A program made the translations under genes and the position numbers. From assembly GCA_028873695.1 (NCBI GenBank), contig JAPPNU010000062.1, positions 79,690 through 143,689 of the forward strand: a stretch of 64,000 nt of DNA, given 5' to 3'. This document shows positions 51,339-59,357 of the stretch, piece by piece (position 1 is the stretch's first letter; the number at the start of each line of letters is the position of its first letter). The notes below the pieces were generated by a model. It made no database searches. It was given only the letters and a program-made list of their open reading frames with translations, and had not been told where the DNA came from. Source of the DNA: Gemmatimonadota bacterium. Its GTDB lineage: Bacteria; Latescibacterota; UBA2968; GCA-2709665.

Positions 51339-54300
51339 CTAAAACACGTACCGCATCCCGATCTGGACTTCGCGGGGGTCGCCCAGACCGGACTGGACGG
51401 TGCCGTCGAAGTTGAACAACAGGCCCGCGCTGGAGGGGTCCCGGTAGTTGTCCGTGTTGAGCAGGTTGAAGACTTCCACGATAGCTTCCAGCGTGCCGTT
51501 GCCCAAGGAAATGGGCCGCGTCAGGCGCAGGTCCCACGAGAAGAACCCGTGGTCCTTGCGCAGGGTGGTGCGCCGGACGATGGCGCCGTCGGCGCAGATG
51601 CGGTCGGACGTGGGCCCCCACGGGTTTGTCGAATGACGCGGAGACGCCCGGTTGTTGCCGCCGCAGGCCGCCGAGACCGGTTGCGGCGAATAAAAGCTCA
51701 CGCGATTGTTCATATAGACGTCGCCGGGCAGCACGGCCAGCGCCCAGGCATTGAAACGGTGGCGCTGGTCGCGGTCGGACCAGCCCCATTCCCGCTCCAG
51801 CCGGGTGGGATCGACGTAGCGGAACGTGAACGGGTCTCGCTCGTTGTCGTCGTCGGACCTGTCCCAGGACGTCGTGTAGTTTGCCTGGAACTGCAGGTTG
51901 TCGTTCGCCGTCTGCCGCACCCCCAGACTGAGGCCGTGGTACCGCGACCGCGCCGTGCTCTCGGCAACGGTGAGGGTACCAAGGCCGTTGGCCCCGTCCG
52001 ATCCCAGGCCGGTCGACCAGGGAGATCCGAACGCGGCGTCGTTGCGGTTGACGAAACGCGTGAGATTGTCGGTACGGGCGTAGGTATAATCGATGGAACC
52101 CACGAGTCCGGCCGTCTGAAACTCGCGTTCGATGCCCGCGTTGAGGCTGATGGTCCGCGGGTTCTCGAATTCCTCATCAAAGACATAGATATTGGGTTGG
52201 AAAGGTTCGCCCGTGGGCGACGGCAGCAACTCGCCGAAGGTCGGGGGCGGTCCCAGGACCGGCGTCAACTCGCTGGAACGGAAGAGGGATTGGCCTCGCG
52301 AACCGTTTGTGGAGCGGGTGCTGGCCAGATTCAGTCCGGGTATGCGGGCGTAGTAGATCCCTGCGCTGGCGCGCAGGAGCGTCCGGTTGTCGCCGTACGC
52401 ATCGTAAGCCAGGCCGATCCGCGGCTGGATCATATCGAGGTCGGAGGGAATCCTGCCGTTGGACGGAAACCTGTGGGCGCCTTCGTCATTGGTGACCGTC
52501 TTACCGATGAAATCGGCGAAAAAGACTTCGGAAGGATCGGTAATCGGGTCCGGCTGGATCTGCGCCTCCCAGCGCAAACCATAGTTGACCGTCAGTCTGC
52601 CGGATGCCTGCCAACTGTCCTGCACGAACAGCGCCAGTTCGTGCTGTAGGATACGCTGTGTGCCCGCCTCCTCCACGGACAGCCCGCCCACGCCGGCCTG
52701 TTCCAGGTAGAACAGCACCGGCCCCGTGATTTGCTCGCCATCGGGGCATGCGCCCTCGACGCTGAAACTGCCGTCGGAGCACTCGACGTAGCGATTGCCC
52801 TTTTCTACGAAGTTGAGAAACCCGTCCACAGAGTCGAAGATGTACCGTCCGTTGGCGAAGCCGACAAAAGTCTGCACGGATTCGACGCGGTTCCACTCGA
52901 CGCCGGCCTTGAACAGATGGCCGCCCCTGGCAAAGGAGATATTGTTGAGCAGTTGGACGCGGGAGTCGTAGTACTCCACGGGGATGAAGAAGGGCATCCC
53001 AAAGCGATAGCCGCGCTCGAAGTCCATGCCGGTATCGGGAAAGGGGCGCCCGGTATCGGGGTTTATCGGACCCTCGTAGGGACGCGGACGGTCCTCGCGG
53101 GAGACCTGGAAGCGGAATTCATTGATGGTGCTCGGGGAGAGAAGCGATACCAGACTGCCGTTGAAAGCGTGCGACCAGTCTTTCTCAATCGCGTTGGCGC
53201 TGCGCGCCCACGTGTCCACGTCGAAGGTTCCGTTTTCCTGTTCTGACCACGTGTAGTTGTATTTGAAGGTGGCAGAGTGGTCCTTCGATAGGCGGAGATC
53301 CACCTTCGCCAGAAAAGCACGGGCGTCGTTGGTACGGTCGATGGGGCCGTAGTCACCCTTTAAAGCTCCATTGAACCTCGTGTCCATAAAGTCGCGAAGG
53401 CGGGAGTCCATGCGCCCGGCGTCGCTTTGCCGGGTATCCCTCAACACCTGCTGGTCGTACGCGGCGAAGAAGAACGCCTTGTCCCGCTTCAGCGGACCGC
53501 CGAGCGTGAACCCGAACTGTCCCTGCCTGAAGCTGGGCCTGCGTTCCGTGCCGTTGTGCCTCGCGATTTCGGAGAGCGCGTCATGCTTGCCGAAGAAGTG
53601 CGCCGATCCGCTCAGCGTGTTCGTGCCCGATTTGGTGATGACGTTTACGAAGCCCCCGCTGGAGCGACCGAACTCCGCGTTGGCGCCCTGGGGGACGACG
53701 ACGATTTCCGCAACGGCGTCCAGATTGAAGGTGAAGGCCGGGCGCTGACCCCCGCGCTGTTCGCCGAAAAACGGGTTGTTGAAATCTGCGCCGTCCACCG
53801 AGATGTTGTTGTGAATACCGCGTTGGCCGCCGATGGTCAGTTCGTCTCCGTCCGGACCCTGGACGATGCTCACGCCGGGGGTCAGGAGCGTGAGGTTGAG
53901 AAAGTTGCGTCCGTTGTTGGGCAGGTCCTGCACGGCTTCCTCAGGCAGGCGGGTGGCTGTCTCGGTCCGCGTCACGTCCACGGCCGGCCTTCTGGCCACG
54001 ACAACGAACTCTTCTATTTCAATAATCATCTGGATCGTCAGTTCAACGGTCTCTCCAACCCGGACTTGAACGCCGGTCTGGCGGGCTTCGGCCCATCCCT
54101 CCGCGCGTATCGTCACGTCGTAGAATCCGAGAGGCAGCAGGGTGGCGGTGAACAGGCCCGCTTCGGATGACGCCAGGACACGCCGGTAATTGGTACCGGC
54201 TTCTCTGAGGATGACGGTGGCGCCTTCGATGGGACTGTTGAACTGATCGCATACGAAACCCCGGATCACCCCCGTTGTGGCCTGGGACTGGGCTCCCGCC

Positions 54301-54377
54301 GGGCCGATTGCCAGGGCAATTAACAGCAGTACGAGGGATAGCGTGCGACGGGGGGATTGTCGTTTGCGTCGGGTCAT
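51339..54377 (-). CDS. Oar-like TonB-dependent receptor
   Basis: A 1012-residue outer-membrane protein. The signal peptide ends near GPAGAQS. GVIRGFVCDQFNSPIEGATV (about 37-110) is a carboxypeptidase-regulatory domain. NNGRNFLNLTLLTPGVSI, NISVDGADFNNPFF and FGRSSGGFVNVITKSGTN form the plug, typical of the Oar/acidobacterial family. The barrel ends GDPREVQIGMRYVF with a terminal Phe. These receptors transport glycans or peptides; the ligand is unknown. It is different from the receptor at 20745 in plug and length, so the two are not recent duplicates. Confidence 0.93.
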   Translation of the reverse strand: MTRRKRQSPRRTLSLVLLLIALAIGPAGAQSQATTGVIRGFVCDQFNSPIEGATVILREAGTNYRRVLASSEAGLFTATLLPLGFYDVTIRAEGWAEARQTGVQVRVGETVELTIQMIIEIEEFVVVARRPAVDVTRTETATRLPEEAVQDLPNNGRNFLNLTLLTPGVSIVQGPDGDELTIGGQRGIHNNISVDGADFNNPFFGEQRGGQRPAFTFNLDAVAEIVVVPQGANAEFGRSSGGFVNVITKSGTNTLSGSAHFFGKHDALSEIARHNGTERRPSFRQGQFGFTLGGPLKRDKAFFFAAYDQQVLRDTRQSDAGRMDSRLRDFMDTRFNGALKGDYGPIDRTNDARAFLAKVDLRLSKDHSATFKYNYTWSEQENGTFDVDTWARSANAIEKDWSHAFNGSLVSLLSPSTINEFRFQVSREDRPRPYEGPINPDTGRPFPDTGMDFERGYRFGMPFFIPVEYYDSRVQLLNNISFARGGHLFKAGVEWNRVESVQTFVGFANGRYIFDSVDGFLNFVEKGNRYVECSDGSFSVEGACPDGEQITGPVLFYLEQAGVGGLSVEEAGTQRILQHELALFVQDSWQASGRLTVNYGLRWEAQIQPDPITDPSEVFFADFIGKTVTNDEGAHRFPSNGRIPSDLDMIQPRIGLAYDAYGDNRTLLRASAGIYYARIPGLNLASTRSTNGSRGQSLFRSSELTPVLGPPPTFGELLPSPTGEPFQPNIYVFDEEFENPRTISLNAGIEREFQTAGLVGSIDYTYARTDNLTRFVNRNDAAFGSPWSTGLGSDGANGLGTLTVAESTARSRYHGLSLGVRQTANDNLQFQANYTTSWDRSDDDNERDPFTFRYVDPTRLEREWGWSDRDQRHRFNAWALAVLPGDVYMNNRVSFYSPQPVSAACGGNNRASPRHSTNPWGPTSDRICADGAIVRRTTLRKDHGFFSWDLRLTRPISLGNGTLEAIVEVFNLLNTDNYRDPSSAGLLFNFDGTVQSGLGDPREVQIGMRYVF

Positions 54378-54587
54378 ATCAGTAAATCAGGTGTTTGGCT
54401 GTTGTGTGAAGTTGAGAAGCACTTCGTCAATTGCCAGGCACAGAAACCGGTAAATATCGTGTCGATCACGCTACCCGGTTTTCTGATGAAAGCAACCGCG
54501 TGCTTTACGAAAGAGAACGGGCAGATGCGGAGGACGGGACGCTCTAAACGCGCGGGTCCCATCACATTCATTCGGCATTTGGGGTTT

Positions 54588-54615
54588 TATCCTGTCCATC
54601 CTGTGTATTCATGTA
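54588..54615 (-). repeat. Dispersed GGATGGACAGGAT repeat, copy F
   Basis: Plus strand TTATCCTGTCCATCCTGTGT then ATTCATGT. It lies between the receptor gene and the ferredoxin-HTH gene. Confidence 0.8.
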
Positions 54616-54646
54616 AAATTTCGCTTTTTGGATTTGGTTAGACAAT

Positions 54647-54668
54647 AAAAAAAGCGACTTATCGTCGC
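54647..54668 (-). terminator. Terminator of the ferredoxin-HTH gene
   Basis: On the minus strand, stem GCGAC/GTCGC with a 5-base loop followed by a run of seven T. It lies 36 bp after the gene's stop. Confidence 0.75.
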
Positions 54669-54703
54669 CCTTGATTTTTCCGATCCCCTCACATGCGCTT
54701 CTC

Positions 54704-55216
54704 TTACGCTGCCGAGCCCGGCCGTCGTAATTCGACGCGCCCGTGTTCCAGCAGCGTGACCACCCTGGCCTCCGAACACTGCATCCGCTCTGCAATTTCT
54801 GATATGGTTTTGCCCTCGTCCTGATAAAGGCGTACCACCTCCGTTCTGTCGATCCCCGGCACGTATCCCTTGTTTCCTTTAAATCCGGCGTGTTTTGTGA
54901 CCTGTATGTCTCCGGTAACCTCCACCTGGCAGGCCAGGCGCAGATTCCCCTTCAGCAGCAGAAAGCGCAGATTCTCACGGGCGCCCTTCACAGTGAGTCC
55001 TTCCTGCGGGACCACCTCGACCGTGCAGGTTCCGCACAATCCGTTGCCTTCGCAATTCACGAAACGGGTGATCCCGTTATACAGGCCGATATCGTTATCG
55101 ATTGCCAGTTGCCGGAGGTTGGTGTGCGGTTTGCACTCGACCGTTCTGTTCCAGTTCGTGAACGTAACCTTGCAGACCTTCTTGCGCTCCGGCAGACTTC
55201 CGATGAAAGTGGACAT
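54704..55216 (-). CDS. 2Fe-2S ferredoxin-type domain fused to a C-terminal helix-turn-helix
   Basis: A 170-residue protein. Residues 15-110 form a plant-type [2Fe-2S] domain: C55 with GLCGTCTVEV (C61, C64) and RLACQVEV (C96). Residues 120-162 look like a DNA-binding helix-turn-helix (IDRTEVVRLYQDEGKTISE, then IAERMQCSEARVVTLLEHG). An iron-sulphur domain joined to such an HTH suggests a redox-responsive regulator, but no target is known. The second helix pair could alternatively be a protein-binding domain. A clean terminator closes the gene. Confidence 0.75.
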   Translation of the reverse strand: MSTFIGSLPERKKVCKVTFTNWNRTVECKPHTNLRQLAIDNDIGLYNGITRFVNCEGNGLCGTCTVEVVPQEGLTVKGARENLRFLLLKGNLRLACQVEVTGDIQVTKHAGFKGNKGYVPGIDRTEVVRLYQDEGKTISEIAERMQCSEARVVTLLEHGRVELRRPGSAA

Positions 55217-55226
55217 TAGAACCCTT

Positions 55227-55262
55227 AAAGAAGCTGTCAGCTGTCAGCCGTCAGCTATCAGC
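55227..55262. repeat. CTGTCAGCTGTCAGC short tandem repeat, copy 1
   Basis: CTGTCAGCTGTCAGCCGTCA then GCTATCAGC, about 35 bp. A second copy (AGCTGTCAGCTGTCAGCC) lies at 61609-61626. Confidence 0.7.
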
Positions 55263-55571
55263 AAAAAGCTCAGAGGCGATGATATCTTAAATCGACGTCC
55301 GCGCTCTTTTACTACAACTGTAGGGGAGACCCTTGGGGTCGCCCGCGTCTCCCGTCCTACCTCTCTTCTCACGGCCTAAAAGGTATTGTTTTTCGCCGTC
55401 GGACACAAGTGGAAAACGGGGTCGCGGGCAATCCCGTCAAAAACCGATTGAATTGTGCGCAGACTGATCGATTTTGGTATATTAGGGTACATCTGAAGGG
55501 CAGGCCCCTTTGACGAACGCCGCTATCGGAAACAGCGAGGATGTGCGATCCCCATGGATGAGGATGAAACG

Positions 55572-56456
55572 ATGGCGAGTCAATCCGCCGAGACGGCCGT
55601 GCGCCGTGCCGTTACCTCTCACCCCAGGCACTTTGAGAATAACCGGTACGTCTATCCCGTACTCTCTCGGCGCTCCGGCGGCATCTCCGTCGGCATCAAT
55701 CTGAATCCCGACAAGATCTGCAACTTCGACTGCATCTACTGCCAGGTGGACCGCACCGTCCAGCCCGTGCTGCGCAAGGTGGACGAAGACCGGATCATCC
55801 ATGAACTTACGGCCCTGCTTGACGACGTGCTTTCCGGCAGCCTCTTTCAGCACCCGGCCTTTCGGGATATTCCGGACCGCCTGAAACGGATCAACGATAT
55901 CGCATTCTCAGGCGACGGCGAGCCGACAACCTATCCCCGGTTTCGGGAGATCGTTGAAAGGACCGCGGACGTCAAACGCGCATTCGACCTGCCGGAGGTC
56001 AAAATCACAGCCATCACGAACTGCACACGCTTCCACGTCCCGGCGGTTCTGGACGCGTTCGAAGTCATGCACAGGAACAACGGCGAAATCTGGGCCAAGC
56101 TGGAAGCGGGCACGGCCGAATATTACCACCTGGTCGAACGTACGAAGATCTCTTTCCAGCGGATCGTGGACAATCTGAATCTGGCCGCACGAAGGTGGCC
56201 CCTGGTGATCCAGAGCCTATTTATGCGCGTTCACGGCCAGCCGCCCCCCGACGACGAAATTCTCGCCTTCTGCAGCGTCCTGTCCGACCTCCTGGAACAG
56301 GGTGGGCAGCTCAAGAACATCCAGATCTACACGGTTGCCCGAAAACCCGCGGAATCGTACGTCACCGCTCTGAGCGACGCCGAAGTCGACCGCATCGCCC
56401 GGACCACGCGCGAAATCCTTCCCGGCATCCCCGTCGAGTCCTACTACGGCGCCTGA
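55572..56456 (+). CDS. Radical SAM protein
   Basis: About 294 residues. CNFDCIYCQVD (Cys near 50, 54, 57) is the CxxxCxxC site for the [4Fe-4S]/SAM cluster, and FSGDGEPTTYPRF is the GGE-like motif. The C-terminal half (WPLVIQSLFMRVHGQPPPDD) is typical of a subfamily of uncharacterised radical SAM proteins related to MoaA/wyosine-type enzymes. No maturase or substrate peptide is adjacent. GAGGA favours ATG 55572; ATG 55554 in the same frame is possible. Confidence 0.9.
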   Translation: MASQSAETAVRRAVTSHPRHFENNRYVYPVLSRRSGGISVGINLNPDKICNFDCIYCQVDRTVQPVLRKVDEDRIIHELTALLDDVLSGSLFQHPAFRDIPDRLKRINDIAFSGDGEPTTYPRFREIVERTADVKRAFDLPEVKITAITNCTRFHVPAVLDAFEVMHRNNGEIWAKLEAGTAEYYHLVERTKISFQRIVDNLNLAARRWPLVIQSLFMRVHGQPPPDDEILAFCSVLSDLLEQGGQLKNIQIYTVARKPAESYVTALSDAEVDRIARTTREILPGIPVESYYGA

Positions 56457-56470
56457 GCCGAATCAACTTA

Positions 56471-56490
56471 CCTGGATGGACAGGATAAAC
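56471..56490 (+). repeat. Dispersed GGATGGACAGGAT repeat, copy G (short)
   Basis: CCTGGATGGACAGGATAAAC. A truncated copy, directly upstream of the MazE-like gene; the apparent N-terminal extension MDRINEIIRND of that gene comes from it. Confidence 0.75.
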
Positions 56491-56508
56491 GAAATAATAA
56501 GGAACGAC

Positions 56509-56751
56509 ATGAAAGCCCGTTTGCAGAAGTGGGGCCATGATCTTGTCCTGCATGTTCCCGAACCACTCGCTACTCAGGTTGGACTCAAACCCGATTCACA
56601 GGTTGAGTTATCGCTGCGTGGAAGGAAGTTGGTCATCGAACCCGTGAGCGCGTCAGACTTGAAGTTGGACGACCTGTTAGCACGTGTGACTGAGGACAAC
56701 ATACACGGTGAGGTGGATTCCGGACCTCCGACTGGCGGTGAAGTATTGTGA
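56509..56751 (+). CDS. MazE/AbrB-type antitoxin
   Basis: An 80-residue swapped-hairpin AbrB protein (MKARLQKWGHDLVLHVPEP, then LKPDSQVELSLRGRKLVIEP), the form of MazE antitoxins. The acidic tail would neutralise MazF. Its stop overlaps a GTG that begins what looks like the stump of a mazF gene, so it may be an orphan antitoxin. Confidence 0.85.
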   Translation: MKARLQKWGHDLVLHVPEPLATQVGLKPDSQVELSLRGRKLVIEPVSASDLKLDDLLARVTEDNIHGEVDSGPPTGGEVL

Positions 56752-56855
56752 GGCCCAACGAACATCGACCTCAGCGAGGAGATTCGATCTGGCGAAAAGT
56801 AAAGCCTCGATATGAATGCCCTAACCCGATTTCCGGCTTGACAGACCTTCCTTAA
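56748..56855 (+). pseudogene. Remnant of a mazF toxin gene
   Basis: A 35-codon frame from GTG overlapping the mazE stop (GTGA). It contains PQRGDSIW, which resembles the MazF N-terminal P-x-R-G-D-I-V-W motif, then diverges and stops. The overlap geometry is that of a normal mazEF operon. The weak similarity makes this a tentative call. Confidence 0.4.
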
Positions 56856-56885
56856 CTGCACATATTAAGTGTGCACTTTAAGGAG
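56838..56885 (+). promoter_or_regulatory. Promoter/operator and SD of the Phd-VapC-like module
   Basis: TTGACA at 56838-56843 is followed by the perfect 6-7-6 inverted repeat TGCACA-N7-TGTGCA (56857-56875), which would overlap the -10 region, then AAGGAGG at 56879-56885. The palindrome is a likely antitoxin operator. Confidence 0.65.
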
Positions 56886-56890
56886 GGATC

Positions 56891-57136
56891 ATGAAAGCAA
56901 CGATTCTCGACTTGAGACGACGCATGAAGGACGTCTTGCTCGCGCTCGACCGCAGCGAGTCGGTCACCATCTACTATCGTGGCAAGGAGAAGGCCATCCT
57001 GTCTCCCAGCCGGCGACGAACGGAAAAATCAGTAGCGGACCATTCAGCCTTCGGGATGTGGCGGGACAGGACAGATATGGCGGACGTGGCCGCTTACGTC
57101 CGGAATCTGAGAAAAGGCCGCCTGGATGATCTTTGA
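56891..57136 (+). CDS. Phd/YefM-like antitoxin
   Basis: An 81-residue protein. MKATILDLRRRMKDVLLALD with VTIYYRGKEKAILSP is the Phd/YefM-type DNA-binding fold. The C-terminal half (FGMWRDRTDMADVAAYVRNL) would wrap the toxin. It overlaps the PIN gene by 11 bp and has a strong SD and palindromic operator upstream. Confidence 0.85.
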   Translation: MKATILDLRRRMKDVLLALDRSESVTIYYRGKEKAILSPSRRRTEKSVADHSAFGMWRDRTDMADVAAYVRNLRKGRLDDL

Positions 57137-57515
57137 TACGGATGTACTAATCTGGGTCTTCAGAGGCCATGAAGGGGCAGCGCAACTTGTCGAAAGGCAC
57201 CAAGACCGTCAGATATCGCTCGTTACGTACGCGGAACTGATCCAGAGTGCGCGGAGTCGGAAAGAGTTGAGGGAGATCAAGCACTTCCTTAACGACCACT
57301 CCTTTCAAACATTGCCCCTCACGGAGAACATCGGTCACAGAGCATCCGTATACATGGAAGAATATACCCTCAAGACCACGCTTTCCCTGGCGGATGCCCT
57401 GATCGCGGCAACCGCCGGTGAACATCACCTGACACTCTGCACCGCTAACAAAAAACACTACAGCGCAATCAACGAACTCGATATGGAGACCTTTCGGCCG
57501 GGACCGGATGGCTGA
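57126..57515 (+). CDS. PIN-domain toxin (VapC type)
   Basis: A 129-residue PIN-domain ribonuclease. MIFDTDVLIW carries D4 (and D6), E37 lies in SLVTYAELIQ, and D90 in TTLSLADALIAATA; these are the Mg-binding acids. The chain ends FRPGPDG. VapC toxins cleave tRNA or rRNA. It is downstream of, and overlaps, its antitoxin. Confidence 0.92.
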   Translation: MIFDTDVLIWVFRGHEGAAQLVERHQDRQISLVTYAELIQSARSRKELREIKHFLNDHSFQTLPLTENIGHRASVYMEEYTLKTTLSLADALIAATAGEHHLTLCTANKKHYSAINELDMETFRPGPDG

Positions 57516-57607
57516 TCAGACTCTGCGTAACCCCTGGCCGACCTGCGGGGAACAGGATCGTACTGATCCCTCGCAAATCCGATAAAGCAATCAAGTTACA
57601 AAAAGGA

Positions 57608-57639
57608 GCCCAACGGCGTCGCGCAACCGTTGGGCTTTT
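57608..57639 (+). terminator. Terminator of the PIN toxin operon
   Basis: 9-bp stem GCCCAACGG / CCGTTGGGC with a 10-base loop and four T. It lies 92 bp after the toxin stop. Confidence 0.8.
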
Positions 57640-57753
57640 GACGTTGCAGCCTGAAATTAGTACATCTCGACAGATACTTGCCACACATCGAGATCGTTTG
57701 GTATTCTATCTCGAAGCCAATCCGGTTACAGATCAGAGTTCCCGATACAAAGT

Positions 57754-58575
57754 TCACCTGAAGGTGCTTTTTCCGTCACGGCTTCGGCCGTTCATCATCA
57801 TCTGCATCAGACCCATTGAGTATCCGGTCGCGTCGCTGAAGTTCGCCTTTCCGGATTCTACGAGGATATCCATTGCTTCGCGAGTATATCTCGGATTGTC
57901 CGATCTCAGAAATGCTCTGCTGAATATGCTGGCAACGACATCAACGAACCGCTTTCTATTGGTGTCGTCTTTAAGCAGTTCTATGCGACCGATCGAAAGC
58001 GTTCGACCCATGTGAGATTTCGAGCAAAGTGATGTAATACTTCGATCGAGGGAACCAGCTCTTTCTTCAAGATAGACGCCAGCGTCGTCGTTGGGAACAG
58101 ACCAGTTATCGATAAAAACAGAGACGTGAGCATCGTGTCCGCCGGCCTCGAAATACCCGGAAACAGAATGAAACAGACAGTGGTCGAGAACTTGAGAATG
58201 GATGATTTGCCCGATTGCTCGGTCACGGACTTCCGGTCTATGAGTTGCCCTGACGTTCTTTACAAAGCGCCTATAATTCTTGACAATCTTGCGAAATTCA
58301 GGATCAATCGTATCTATACCCGATACATTTGTCGACAGTGGTAAATCCGTCAGGATTCTGGCTATTCGAATAACGCGATCGATCGAGATCCGGTGGTTTT
58401 TCATCGGCCTGTTTTTGGACAGTCCTACCGCCTCGTAGCACCGGGCGAAGATCTCAGTCTCTGCCGATTGTTCGTACCGGACACCACAACCAAGAAACCA
58501 TTCGTTCCGATACTTGCCGACAATCTGTGGCGTTCCGGACTCATCGAAGAGGACTGTAAGGTCATTGTTAGACAT
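57754..58575 (-). CDS. DUF3800 protein
   Basis: A 273-residue protein of the DUF3800 family. TVLFDESGTPQIVGK is the N-terminal acidic motif, an RNase H-like strand with DESG. VSVFIDNWSVPNDDAGVYLE and the later D-x-D-N-R are further family features. DUF3800 proteins are scattered in mobile and defence islands; a nuclease-like fold is suspected but not shown. The genetic context here (PIN module on one side, repeats on the other) fits an accessory gene. No clear SD is seen. Confidence 0.85.
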   Translation of the reverse strand: MSNNDLTVLFDESGTPQIVGKYRNEWFLGCGVRYEQSAETEIFARCYEAVGLSKNRPMKNHRISIDRVIRIARILTDLPLSTNVSGIDTIDPEFRKIVKNYRRFVKNVRATHRPEVRDRAIGQIIHSQVLDHCLFHSVSGYFEAGGHDAHVSVFIDNWSVPNDDAGVYLEERAGSLDRSITSLCSKSHMGRTLSIGRIELLKDDTNRKRFVDVVASIFSRAFLRSDNPRYTREAMDILVESGKANFSDATGYSMGLMQMMMNGRSRDGKSTFR

Positions 58576-58875
58576 TGGCGATCTATGTCTCTGTTATGCG
58601 GTGTCTTCCTCAGCTTCGGGTTGGTCTTCCGATGTTTTGCGGCTCTTAGCCTTCGAGTGCTTCCAGACGGTTTCCCGGTCATCGTAGAAGTCTTCGGGTT
58701 TTCTCTACACGAAGTGTCTGTTGGATGCACCACATCCATTCCCGAGACAGGCACAACATGTCTCCGGTCGGGTGAGAACGGTTGAAACCATCAGGAACTG
58801 AAGGCAAGGAAACAATCAAGTCGACGCGAACATGAATGCGGGAGGGGGAACGACTGGCAGGGAAGGCAGTATGTT
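58576..58875. other. Intergenic region upstream of the DUF3800 gene
   Basis: 300 bp. On the minus strand a 37-codon stretch at 58594-58704 reads as an acidic peptide (KPEDFYDDRETVW ... EDQPEAEEDTA) between two stops, but it has no usable start codon. Otherwise nothing was recognised. Confidence 0.45.
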
Positions 58876-59064
58876 CTACTGATTATGTCCGTTATCGAGA
58901 AAAGGCGGGGGCGACTGAAATCCTTCAGGCCCTTTTTCTCTCTCGATTTCAAACCACTGCATCACCAATTCATCCCGTTCTTTCTGACCTTTCTTGATAC
59001 CTCTCTCAAATTGCCACTTCTTGAACGCCTCGGTTAGAACAAACAAGAAATCCACCCCTTTCAA
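58876..59064 (-). CDS. Small highly charged protein
   Basis: Up to 62 residues. The central part is charged and helical (KKWQFERGIKKGQKERDELV), followed by a Pro-rich end (GFQSPPPFLDNGHNQ). I recognise no named family. No ATG is present; TTG at 59064, GTG at 59055 or TTG at 59046 (with GAAAGGGG) are possible starts. It lies alone between the DUF3800 gene and a repeat. Confidence 0.4.
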   Translation of the reverse strand: MKGVDFLFVLTEAFKKWQFERGIKKGQKERDELVMQWFEIEREKGPEGFQSPPPFLDNGHNQ

Positions 59065-59139
59065 AATGAAAAAAGCTCAGCAAACGCAATGACCGGGCTT
59101 TGCCAACCCTTGTGTGATTTTCGGCCTCTTCGCTGGCCC

Positions 59140-59357
59140 TTCGACCCTTCGACAAAGCTCAGGGACCGCAAGTTCAAGAAGCGGCTCAGGGTAGGGCGTG
59201 CGGACGACGGGCTCGACTCGGCCTGCGCGAAATGCCATTTCGCGCTTCGGTTGTAACGCGGGCAACGCTTGGGAAACGAGCGAGTTGAAGCGCGGGCATT
59301 TCGACAAGCTCAATGACCACGCGTTGTTGTCCTTCGATCCTTCGGCGGGCAACGGAT
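59140..59357. repeat. REP-like repeat region (CTTCGACAAGCTCAGGG type)
   Basis: CCCTTCGACAAAGCTCAGGG at about 59147, an inverted CGAAATGCCATTTCG palindrome at 59228, and CATTTCGACAAGCTCAATG at 59297. The first unit recurs near 36057. It lies in the gap before the PhyH pair. Confidence 0.6.
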
